This document shows, piece after piece, positions 20,857-28,305 of a stretch of DNA of 32,216 nt (its first letter is position 1; the number at the start of each line of letters is the position of its first letter). Location: assembly GCA_003427395.1 (NCBI GenBank), contig BFEA01000413.1:846563-878778 (forward strand), read 5' to 3'. Source of the stretch: Chara braunii (taxonomy: Eukaryota; Streptophyta; Charophyceae; Charales; Characeae). The position numbers and the translations under genes are program-made. The notes under the pieces were generated by a model that did no database searches, was not told the origin of the DNA, and was given only the letters and a program-made list of their open reading frames with translations.

Positions 20857-20992
20857 TGCTACATCATCTTATGCCACGTCATCTGCTGCCGGTCCATTTG
20901 CTACCAAGCCATTTGCTCATCTGCTGCTACATCATCTTATGCCACGTTATCTGCTGCCAATCCATTTCCTACCAAGCCATTTGCTGCTACGT
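20857..20992 (+). repeat. 68-bp tandem duplication of CATCTGCTGC-type words
   Basis: TGCTACATCATCTTATGCCA starts at 20857 and again at 20925, and each is followed by ATCTGCTGCC...CCATTTSCTACCAAGCC. The surrounding 20786-21060 is built from loosely repeated 15-mers, which accounts for its Ala/Ser-rich or Cys/His-rich open frames. Confidence 0.75.
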
Positions 20993-21204
20993 CATCATCT
21001 GCTGCCGCATCAGCTGCTGTCACGGCATCTGCTGCCAAGTCGTCCACACCTGCCACATCTTCTACTGCTTTCCCAGATGCAGGGCCGGCTCCTTCTTCCG
21101 ACAAACGAAACGATGTTAGTGGTGGACAGTCTGAGTCAACGACGAGGGCAACAAAAATCTCCATGAGTGCAAAGGCCGGAAAGAAGAAGTCTGGGACGCA
21201 AATC

Positions 21205-21207
<3 letters not shown>

Positions 21208-21266
<59 letters not shown>

Positions 21267-21279
21267 CACCCTGGTGACT

Positions 21280-21338
<59 letters not shown>
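21208..21338. repeat. Palindromic microsatellite: (GA)n, GTCACC-CT-GGTGAC, (CT)n, then (CA)n
   Basis: About 27 GA units run into GTCACC, two spacer bases, GGTGAC and then CT repeats, so the CT arm is an exact reverse complement of the end of the GA arm. (CA)n follows to 21337. Confidence 0.95.
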
Positions 21339-21342
<4 letters not shown>

Positions 21343-21678
21343 GGGCAGCGGACGATATGGCACAGGGCCTGATGGAAATGCGAATTTGTGGTGCCTCACG
21401 GCTGCAGGGGCATTGCAGAAAGATGGCTGCCCGTCATGAGGGCATATGGCACAGGGCCCGACCGTGAGTCCATGGAGGGCTTCCTGGAAAGTTGCGGTCA
21501 CTACCGAGAAGGGCCTGCCAAAAATATTTTTTGGCCCAGGGGCGCGACAGGATAAATCGGCCGTCGGAGGGGCGTGACACAAAATAACGCAAATTACAGG
21601 GGCGCCAGACAATTTTTCCCATTTCCCTCACAGAAAAATGAAAAGGCCGTGCCTGAGGCTTCGTTCCTCGGTCTGCCT

Positions 21679-21776
21679 ACTACCCTCTTCCCCCGAATAC
21701 AACGTACGGTCATTGTAGCCCAATCTGGCCTATCGTTCAGTCTTAAATACTGCTATAATGACCGTACGTTGTATTC
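21679..21776. mobile_element. MITE family M3, truncated copy
   Basis: The left end ACTACCCTCTTCCCCCGAAT matches the ends of the two 113-bp elements at 24834 and 25085. The inner arms AACGTACGGTCATT and AATGACCGTACGTT pair. The right terminal GGGGGAAGACGGTAGT is missing after GTATTC (about 21776). Confidence 0.65.
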
Positions 21777-21860
21777 AGTACAGCTTCTATGGGACGCAGG
21801 AGCTGTACGTGCGCTCCTTTTGCCGAGGCTGTCCAGAGTCTCCACCCACACCCATTGGTG

Positions 21861-22173
21861 CGGAACATGCCCCTGCTACCATCAGGGGCAAGTTGCCAAT
21901 AATAGAAACACCACCCAAGAGCCTAGCTCAGCGGGTACACAATTGCACTGTTGAAATACAGACCTGTGTTCAAATCCAGATGATGGAACTTGACAAGCAA
22001 AACCAACCACTAACAAATTGCCTGGGAGCTCGATATCTCAAGACCGTCGCCCTTTTAAATAAAAAAAATAAAAATAGAAACACCATAAAGATAGGCACAA
22101 CGGAATGCCCTGCTACCACCAGGGGGCAAGTTGTCAATAATAGAAACACCACCATAAAGATAGGCACAACGGA
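21861..22173 (+). repeat. 68/69-bp tandem repeat split by a SINE
   Basis: Units start CGGAA at 21861, 22101 and (partial) 22170, with shared GCCCTGCTACC, AGTTG.CAATAATAGAAACA and ATAGGCACAACGGAA. Subtracting the 172-bp SINE-plus-duplication from the 240-bp step gives 68 bp, matching the 69-bp step of the uninterrupted unit. Confidence 0.85.
21914..22072 (+). mobile_element. tRNA-derived SINE, copy 1
   Basis: The head carries RNA polymerase III promoter boxes: A box TAGCTCAGCGGG (21924-21935) and B box GTGTTCAAATCC (21966-21977). The body ends CAAGACCGTCGCCCTTTT and then an A-rich tail (AAATAAAAAAAATAAAA). It is flanked by a 13-bp target duplication AATAGAAACACCA (21901-21913 and 22073-22085). 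The second copy at 23765-23946 shares head, body and end, which defines the family. SINEs are transcribed from these boxes and copied by LINE enzymes. Confidence 0.9.
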
Positions 22174-22293
22174 ACTGGGACTCTTCGGCCCGAAACGGAA
22201 CGCCATATTCACACCCAGAATCCAGCCCTACGTTACATGTCAGAGAAATATAATCCATCCTGCTGTGCATCCTCTGCCAGAGAGACCTACTTC

Positions 22294-22557
22294 TTTTTTT
22301 TTTTTTTTTTTTTAACTACAGTATGGGGATCGCTCCACTACTCTAGAAATGCACATAAGACAAAAATCATGGTGGTGTATCTTTCTATGTTCTAGGCGAA
22401 GATTCACTCTCGTTTTGCACATTTCGAGAGTAGTGGAGCGAGGCCCTATGTTCTTCTCGCAAATTCTTTTTTGCCTTTCCCTACCTTCCTACCACTACTA
22501 CTAAAGAGTACATAGAGGGGACCCCTGCAAGCAGAGACCTGCTTCTACGCTAACTTG
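22294..22557 (-). repeat. Retroposon-tail family R1, copy B, interrupted by a MITE
   Basis: On the minus strand it reads GTAGAAGCAGGTCT, CTTGCAGGGGTCCCCT, GTAGTGGTAGG and GAGAAGAACATA, then a 122-bp MITE, then ATACTGTAGTT and a 20-nt A tail (T-run 22294-22313 on plus). It is homologous to 303-420 on the plus strand. The A tail marks it as a retroposon. Confidence 0.7.
22325..22446. mobile_element. 122-bp MITE with ~28-bp inverted repeats and 3-bp target duplication
   Basis: GGGGATCGCTCCACTACTCT at the left pairs with AGAGTAGTGGAGCGAGGCCC at the right, and the pairing continues inward. The flanks are TAT (22322-22324) and TAT (22447-22449). GGGCC-type ends with a 3-bp duplication suggest the PIF/Harbinger group, although TAT is not the classic TWA. 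Confidence 0.8.
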
Positions 22558-22559
22558 TG

Positions 22560-22804
22560 CACATTAACCTCGCGTATAAAATGACCGACCATCTTTCTTG
22601 CAGGTGTTTATAACCGACGAGTATCGGTGGGCCCAGTTCCGAAGGTGACTCGGTCCTCCTCTGTCCCCGACGTGCTATCAGATAGCGCCCTTCTCCGTCT
22701 GTTCCACACAAAGCTCTGATCAGCACTTCGAACTCTAATCGAGCTACCGGTAGCGCTTTGAATTCTAATTGAGCGACCGGCTTCGCATCAAAAATAGCTG
22801 TATC
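22560..22804. other. Gene-free stretch with a short tandem duplication
   Basis: CTTCGAACTCTAATCGAGCT and CTTTGAATTCTAATTGAGCG (about 22726 and 22757) form a ~31-bp duplication. Nothing else is recognised. Confidence 0.5.
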
Positions 22805-22836
22805 CGATTTTTATCCTTTTTTTTTTTTTTTTTTTT

Positions 22837-22938
22837 GACCATTTCTCGATTTATGCGTGTCATCCTTTAAAGCGCAGGGGCCAAGCTAATCTTCTCTTTC
22901 TCTGTATCGTTCCAATTTTAACGGATGTCCCGAAGGAC
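22837..22938 (-). pseudogene. U6 snRNA retropseudogene, copy 2 (full length, A-tailed)
   Basis: On the minus strand it runs from GTCCTTCGGGACATCCG, the U6 5' stem-loop, through AAAATTGGAACGATACAGAG, AAGATTAGCTTGGCCCCTGC and GGATGACACGCATAAATCG to GAGAAATGGTC, then a 20-nt A tail (T-run 22817-22836 on plus). It has a 4-nt insertion just after ACAGAG and another in CTGCGC(TTTA)AAGGATG, both in regions that are invariant in working U6. Target duplication: CGATTTTTATC (22805-22815) and CGATTGTTATC (22940-22950), 10 of 11 identical. A genuine U6 gene ends in a T-run on its own strand and is not A-tailed, so this is a retrocopy. Confidence 0.93.
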
Positions 22939-22950
22939 TCGATTGTTATC

Positions 22951-23618
22951 TTTCGTCTCGATTCATTCATTAAACGTTGTGCCCAATGACCACCAGTATG
23001 CAAAGTCGAGAACAGAACTCAGGCAGATCTAGAATCAGATTACAGCAATCTTTCATCATAAAAGGGAGCTGATCCCACTCTCATGTAATCTCCCAACATT
23101 GGCTGATAATCACAAACTTAAGTCTTTTAAGACGAACGAAGTATATCTTTGCAGTCAAAACAGTGATAGGATCGGCAGAAATGTCTCCGTGTGAAGGGAT
23201 GCTGGACCCGTCTTCCAGCAAGTGCAGACTTCCACCAAGAGATTGGATCCATCATACACTATATGAGCCTGATGCACGAGTCAGACTCTGCTTTTCCGAG
23301 CCCCCTACATACATGAAGCTGCCCACCAATAAACGTACCCTAAGTACACCTCTGGGTATTATAAACAAATCACACCCCTTATTTCTCTTCTTCTTCCCCT
23401 TCTTCAGCACCAGGCCGCACCAACCCTACACTCCCTACTAGTCCCTAGCGCGAGTAACCCCTACTAAGCTTTTCGCCGTCCACGCGGCAGCAGCCTTCGC
23501 AAGAGTCCAAAATATAAAGTACGCAAATGATCGGAGAATCATATGTATAATTGAGATATGATTACACTCCGCGCACCAAATTGCAAACAAACCCTGCAAG
23601 CAACCAGAGTCTTATGTC
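22951..23618. other. No gene recognised
   Basis: A plus-strand frame at 23163-23441 is open but its second half is Phe/Pro low complexity. I see no repeats. Confidence 0.4.
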
Positions 23619-23622
23619 AACA

Positions 23623-23759
23623 AACGGAGCAAAAGTTCAGAAAACACTTCGACTTTTCAAGTCAATTCTCCAATTGCTTGTGTTTTTTTTTTTCTTTTTC
23701 TTTTTCAACGGAACAAATGTTCAAAAAACACCGTTCGACTTTTCAAGTCCATTCTCCAA

Positions 23760-23764
<5 letters not shown>
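23623..23764 (+). repeat. 84-bp tandem duplication, second unit split by a SINE
   Basis: AACGGAGCAAAAGTTCAGAA (23623) and AACGGAACAAATGTTCAAAA (23707) head two units that share CGACTTTTCAAGTC and ATTCTCCAATT. In unit 1, CCAATTGC continues into TTGTGTTTT. In unit 2, CCAATTAC is followed by the SINE, and TTTTTGTGTTTTG resumes on the far side (about 23947). Confidence 0.75.
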
Positions 23765-23795
<31 letters not shown>

Positions 23796-23946
23796 GAGGG
23801 CGACGGTCTTGTGATATCATCACTGAGTAGACGGGCCCCAGGCAATTCACAAATGTTTGGTTTTACTCGTCAAGTTCCATCATCTAGGTTCGAACACGGG
23901 TCTGTATTTCAACAGTTCAATGGTGTACCCACTGACCTAGGCTCTT
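23765..23946 (-). mobile_element. tRNA-derived SINE, copy 2
   Basis: On the minus strand it has the same architecture as 21914-22072: head AAGAGCCTAGGTCAGTGGGT with an A box (23928-23939 on plus), B box GTGTTCGAACCT (23886-23897), body ending CAAGACCGTCGCCCTCATTT, then an A tail of about 27 nt. The uninterrupted tail and better B box suggest it is younger than copy 1. The target duplication is obscured by T-rich flanks. Confidence 0.9.
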
Positions 23947-24361
23947 CTTTTTGTGTTTTGCATTGATCGACTGATTCGACTCCATTGAACAAACTTGGTG
24001 GACACACAATTTAGGTGAAGCTGAAGTCTGCTTGCGCATTGTTTTGTTTCTGTCTGTATGACAAATCATTGACAATTGTTCATGGATCTCCATTTCAAAT
24101 TTTCTCTAGACTTCTTATCAATATGACGTGATCGTAACACTTAACGTGCGTGTTATTTTTTTTCTTTTTTTTTTTCTTTTTTTTTCTTTGGGTAAAAGGA
24201 CGTGGGTGTTTTTGATAATCTAAGAGCTGGTGTCTTTCTCTGAATTTCAAAACATTTGATAACGATCGCTATTTTTGCAGTGTAAAAGGAACGGCACAAG
24301 CAAGCATGGTATGGTTATAGGATGTGTTCGGGGACCGGCAGCAGGGTGTTAGACTCGTAGA
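23947..24361. other. No gene recognised
   Basis: A T/C-rich tract lies at 24155-24190. Nothing else is recognised. Confidence 0.4.
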
Positions 24362-24507
24362 GCCTCGCCTCACCACTGTCAGAACGAAAGGAGAACGGAT
24401 GCATCTGCCGCAGATCCATTGCTATTCATAATAACGGATGCATATTGCGCTTTTCCGCGGTAAAATGCATTCGTTTGTTTTTCATTTCGCCAGCGCTGAG
24501 GCGAGGC
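24362..24507. mobile_element. Foldback family FB, copy 1
   Basis: Ends GCCTCGCCTCA and TGAGGCGAGGC pair. The interior has GATGCATCTGCC, TTGCTATTCATAATAACGG and a final AAAATGCATTCG, in the same order as the elements at 24612 and 26119. Size is 146 bp. Confidence 0.7.
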
Positions 24508-24611
24508 ACGTAATGTGTAACCCTGGGCCGTGAGGCTGATGATCCGTGTACTATCAGACTCCACAAAACATCGCTCCACTTTTCTCTACAACGCCGGGCT
24601 CTCAAACTACA

Positions 24612-24779
24612 GGGCCTCGCCACACCACACTGTCGGAACGTGAAAAGAACGAATGCATCTTCCCCAGAAAGCGGCAAGATGCACCCGTTGCTATTCGTAC
24701 TAACGAGTGAATCTTGCCATTCTCTACCGAAAGATGCACTCGTACTTTTATTCGCTTCGACAGTAGTGTGGCAAGGCCC
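24612..24779. mobile_element. Foldback family FB, copy 2
   Basis: Ends GGGCCTCGCCACACCACACT and AGTAGTGTGGCAAGGCCC pair; both ends resemble the MITE at 22325-22446. The interior holds four alternating GATGCAC-type words: AATGCATCTTCC, AAGATGCACCCG, GAGTGAATCTTGCC and AAGATGCACTCG. The flanks ACA and ATA may be a 3-bp target duplication with one change. Size is 168 bp. Confidence 0.75.
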
Positions 24780-24833
24780 ATACTCTCGAGCAGCAATGTA
24801 TAGTTAGACGAGCGATGATCCAACTCTTATACC

Positions 24834-24946
24834 ACTACCGTCTTCCCCCGAACACAACGCACCCTTATTTTGGCTGTATACGGCCGGAAATATAGCTTGC
24901 ATACATTCATTTTTAGGGTGCGTGATGTTCGTGGGAAGACGGTAGT
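24834..24946. mobile_element. MITE family M3, 113-bp copy a
   Basis: The left end ACTACCGTCTTCCCCCGAAC and the reversed right end ACTACCGTCTTCCCACGAAC match. Inner arms CGCACCCT and AGGGTGCG also pair. Confidence 0.85.
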
Positions 24947-25084
24947 ACCTTTGTCGGTTCGAAAATACTCGGCCTTTCAGGAAGCCGAACAGAAACGGCC
25001 GCCGATCAGATCGATCAACGTCGGGCTCGGCCTCCTGAAAGTACGAGAGCTGGCAACTACTTGTCGAAACCGGACGCCAAAGGT
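24947..25084. repeat. Inverted-repeat spacer between the two M3 MITEs
   Basis: It begins ACCTTTGTCGGTTCGA and ends with the partly complementary TCGAAACCGGACGCCAAAGGT; GGCCTTTCAGGA and TCCTGAAAG pair inside. The whole block 24834-25197 is therefore close to symmetric. Confidence 0.7.
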
Positions 25085-25197
25085 ACTACCGTCTTCCCCC
25101 GAATATAACGCACCCTGATCATGAATGTATAGAAGCTATCTTTCCGGTCGGGTGCAGGCAAAATGAGGGTCTGTTATGTTCGGGGGAAGACGGTAGT
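25085..25197. mobile_element. MITE family M3, 113-bp copy b
   Basis: It has the same length and ends as copy a: ACTACCGTCTTCCCCCGAAT at the left, and reversed ACTACCGTCTTCCCCCGAAC at the right. Interiors differ, so the twins are not a recent duplication of one sequence. Confidence 0.85.
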
Positions 25198-25527
25198 GCT
25201 CTATACAAATTGTCAAGCAGAATGATCCAACCCTTGTACAAATCCTCAAGCATATTCTCGAGCAGAATGATCCACCTTTCATACAAAAAATTGTACACTC
25301 AAAGCAAGGCCCCCCGTCGCTTCAGTTACGTTACATATACACGACAGGTCGATGTGATAGAATGCTATTGATGTTCTTTTCTTCTCCTTTTTCTTCGATT
25401 CGGAAACTGATGTTCTTTTTCAAACAACGAAGAAAAGCAAAACAAATCGGAAGCCGATGATTTGCAAGTCTCGTTGAGAGTCTGTACTACGTTCGTGTTT
25501 GCCCTGCATCAGTTTTAGGACCATTCG
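25198..25527. other. Gene-free stretch with a short local repeat
   Basis: AGCAGAATGATCCAACCCTT (about 25217) and AGCAGAATGATCCACCTTTC (about 25262) are repeats of a unit whose diverged relative (GATGATCCAACTCTTATAC, about 24814) lies left of the M3 block. Nothing else is recognised. Confidence 0.5.
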
Positions 25528-25636
25528 TTTTTTTTTTTTTTTTTTTACTACGTTCTTCTCCATTTCTCGATGCATGGGACCATACTGATCTTCTCTGTAT
25601 CGTTACGATTTCAAACCGATTTCCCGAAGGATCACC
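25528..25636 (-). pseudogene. U6 snRNA retropseudogene, copy 3, fused to an R1-type tail
   Basis: On the minus strand: GATCCTTCGGGAAATCGG (5' stem-loop region), TAACGATACAGAGAAGAT, CAGTATGGTCCC, a deletion of about 20 nt covering CTGCGCAAGGATGACAC, then GCATCGAGAAATGG. After this, U6 normally ends; here AGAAGAACGTAGT precedes a 19-nt A tail (T-run 25528-25546 on plus). That short tail matches the 3' end of repeat R1 (GAGAAGAACGTTAG at about 383; ...GTAGTTAAAA at 22313). It looks like a U6-retroposon chimera. Confidence 0.8.
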
Positions 25637-26118
25637 CTTATCTATTCGACTCAGGTCTCAGACCAACCCTGTGAAAGCCGACTGCGACAGAACACACCCC
25701 GTTTTCTCAGTTTTCAGGGGGGGGCGAAGGAAATTCAGTAAGCCAACCTTCCAGCAACTCGATGAAAGAATGCAAAGCCCGAAAGTGATGATCACTACAA
25801 CCCCGAAAGCAAACACGCAGAGCACACAAGGTCAAACGCTACCATTGAATTCCACTTGCCTTTTCCTCCGGAACAGAAACTGGTTGCAGGCAGTCCCTCT
25901 GGACATCCATCCAAAATAGCATGGCCCCTGCGCAAACAAAAATAGAAAGAGGAGAACAAAATGGAAAATAAAAAAAGAAATTCGTTCCCTTTCCGACAAA
26001 ATCTGCAATTCCCAAAAAGGGAAAAAAAAAAAAAAAGCAGCGTACACTCGCCAGCCGTACACGTTCGCGCTTATGGAAGGAGCAAAAAGTGTAAACCCAA
26101 AAAGTTCACGAAGTTCGT
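25637..26118. other. No gene recognised
   Basis: Short open frames only, plus an A-run at 26020-26035. Confidence 0.4.
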
Positions 26119-26403
26119 GGCGTATAAATGGACGGTTCGGAGGAGCAGGAGTTACGCTCTCGCCGCACGGCACACGAAACGAAAACGAAAAGAGTGCATC
26201 TGCCCACGAAAGGGGGCAAAATACACTGGTTACTATTTATAGCAAACCGATGAACCTGGCCATTTTATGCAGGAAGATGCACTCGTTTCGTTTTTCGTTT
26301 CATGTCCCGTGCGTCGACGCCCTTAGCAAGCGCAATTTCGTTAACTTCTTGGTATTCCTCTCACTAACGCCTGTTCCTCCTCCGAACCTTCCATTTATAC
26401 GCC
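26119..26403. mobile_element. Foldback family FB, copy 3 (285 bp, nested inverted repeats)
   Basis: Outer ends GGCGTATAAATGGACGGTTC and, reversed, GGCGTATAAATGGAAGGTTC pair through GGAGGAG. An inner pair (CACGAAACGAAAACGAAAAG and the complementary right side CGTTTCGTTTTTCGTTTCATG) surrounds the FB core: GAGTGCATCTGCC, GGGGCAAAATACAC, TGGTTACTATTTATAG and GAAGATGCACTCG. The core is shared with 24362-24507 and 24612-24779, but the outer ends are different. Confidence 0.8.
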
Positions 26404-26441
26404 GCAACGTCGACTCTCAGAGAGGAAGAGATGGACAAAGA

Positions 26442-26451
26442 AACAGAGAGA

Positions 26452-26511
<60 letters not shown>
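26442..26511 (+). repeat. (GA)n microsatellite
   Basis: About 28 nearly pure GA units, beginning just outside the foldback at 26119-26403. Confidence 0.97.
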
Positions 26512-26513
<2 letters not shown>

Positions 26514-26897
26514 AGATTGTAGAACCGTCATCAGGAAGTCAGGTGATGCACTGTGAACCCAGCTTCGGAAAAAAAAAACAAAAAAGAAATGAAATGCTCC
26601 TTCACAACATATGTCGTTCAGGAGGACGGAAGACCAAGTACGCCGCCTAAATTAGCTCAAGAGTACGCGCGGCACGCACACCCACAGGCACTCAAACACA
26701 ACCGCACCGCACAGGAGGCTGTTTACGAACCCACCCCCACATTCTTCAAATCGCACAGGAACACAGGGACGCAGAGCCACTCATCCGGATGGACTTCCGG
26801 TCTCAATGATGACAAGTACGCTCAGAGGAGGGAACAAAAGGAACAAGGCGGTGGGCATCCAGGTCGATCGAACAAAAATCATCTCCCTCTCTATCGC

Positions 26898-26900
<3 letters not shown>

Positions 26901-26932
<32 letters not shown>

Positions 26933-26974
26933 TGAGGGTGGGGGGGGNGGGGGGGGGGGGGGGGGGGGGGGGGG
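26901..26974 (+). repeat. (GT)n followed by a ~33-nt G-run containing one N
   Basis: (GT)15 at 26901-26930, GGTGAGGGTG, then nearly pure G at 26939-26974 with an ambiguous base at 26948. The G-run is a plausible quadruplex former and a likely sequencing weak point. Confidence 0.9.
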
Positions 26975-28190
26975 TTTGGGCATGGGAATCTGTGGGCGTG
27001 TACTTGTGTGGGCGTAAGTGTGTGCGCGTTGTGTGAGAGAGAGACCCTAGTTTAAGAACACAAGATGTGCGAAGCACTCGTGAATGGAGAAGAGAGACAC
27101 ACAACAAGAGCGTGAGCACTCACCATACGACCACGAACATAACGTCATAATCTCTCCCATAAAGAAGCCAGAAACATTTGCGTACAACTTCGTGAGCGTG
27201 GAAAACTGTCATTCGACGTAGAGCACAGCATCATCCATCTTTCCAGTCTCTCAAGAAAGTCTGTCAACCCTTCGAAGACATAAAATTTTAATCGATGACG
27301 AGGTGACCTCACAACTCGAAGCAATTCACGCATCCCCCAGTCAATTCATATATATACTATTAGGAGTACTGAGTGCAGAGCACTCTCAGGATCAGTCAGT
27401 TGAACCTCGGATCTGTACTGCAGGGTAATTACGTCATCAAATCTCGCATCGAATGAGATTCGCCTCAGACGAGCGGTCGCAAACGAGGAATACGGCAACC
27501 ATTCAACCAAGAACATCTCCGCGACCGCGACCGCGATACTCCACTAGCGTAAACTAAATCCCAGCGTAACAAGATTGACGTTCATAAGGCTTAACAATTT
27601 CATTAGGCAATAAATAAGCCAGTTACGAAAACCCCAACAGACACTAGAATAAGACGAGACATAACCTGAAATCTGGCTGAAACCTGAAATCCGGCTGAAA
27701 CAGCGTCTCACTAATGGTGGAGAGCTACACCTGCTGCAAACCGGATCCACCAACCCTCAACGTAGCAAGAGAACCTGCTGCCTGCAAACTTGAATTGCGC
27801 AGCGAAAACCTGCTTACAGTGTAAACAATCCCGTAGTTCGAAATATTACAGGTGCAGAAGCCACCTCTGAACTATTTCATCCTCGTCACAAATCCTGAGC
27901 GCACAACAACGACAGTTACGAGTCAATATATAGCGCAATTTAAGTAGTAGCCTAAAAGACTCCGTCTATTCACATTAGGCCAAAAGAATGGTCGGTTACT
28001 CTCTCTTTCTCTCTCTCTCTCAAACACACACACACAAAGAATTAAAATAAAAATAAAAAAATCGGACTCACTAATCCTATGCGCATTATTGCACCAACGA
28101 CAGTGAATGAATGAATAAGTCAGCAATAGCAACCCAAACCCCCGCATATATTCACATCCGTCTCCCTCTCTCTCTCTCTACACATCTATC
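26975..28190. other. No gene recognised
   Basis: Two minus-strand frames (27145-27333 and 27544-27753) are open but unrecognised. A short CT/CA repeat lies at 28001-28037. Part of this may be downstream sequence of the transporter gene. Confidence 0.4.
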
Positions 28191-28193
28191 TAT

Positions 28194-28225
<32 letters not shown>

Positions 28226-28226
28226 C
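28191..28226 (+). repeat. (CTAT)n microsatellite
   Basis: About nine CTAT/TCTA units followed by CTGT variants, about 80 bp past the transporter stop codon. Confidence 0.95.
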
Positions 28227-28305
28227 CAATCTACCTATCTGTCTGTCTGTATCTCTATCATCCACGATTTGCACACAGCATGAAAAGCAGTGACCTACCA
28301 AAGCA

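Larger units (their letters stand above)
20582..21620. mobile_element. 1,039-bp non-autonomous DNA transposon, MULE-like, with ~80-bp terminal inverted repeats
   Basis: The left end GGGAAAATTTGTCTGGCGCC (20582) and the reversed right end GGGAAAAATTGTCTGGCGCC (ending 21620) match over about 80 bp, with shared blocks CCTCCGACGGCCGA and CTGTCGCGCCCCT. GGGAAAA..TTG termini and GCCCCT-rich long arms resemble plant Mutator-like elements. No transposase frame is present. The interior holds short Ala/Ser-coding-like repeats, a palindromic microsatellite, and a Lys/Ser-rich stretch that might be captured host DNA. A clear 9-bp target duplication was not seen (flanks TTTGTTTTT and ATTTCCCTC), so the superfamily is inferred from the ends only. 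Confidence 0.7.

Noticed and set aside
20791-21372. 193-codon open frame with Arg-Glu, Ser-Leu and Thr-His runs
   Set aside because: The runs are translated GA, CT and CA microsatellites. At most the short stretch before them could be captured coding DNA.
26939-26974. N at 26948 as a contig join like the other two
   Set aside because: The flanking sequence is a G homopolymer with no 95-bp duplicate, so it is better read as an ambiguous base call.
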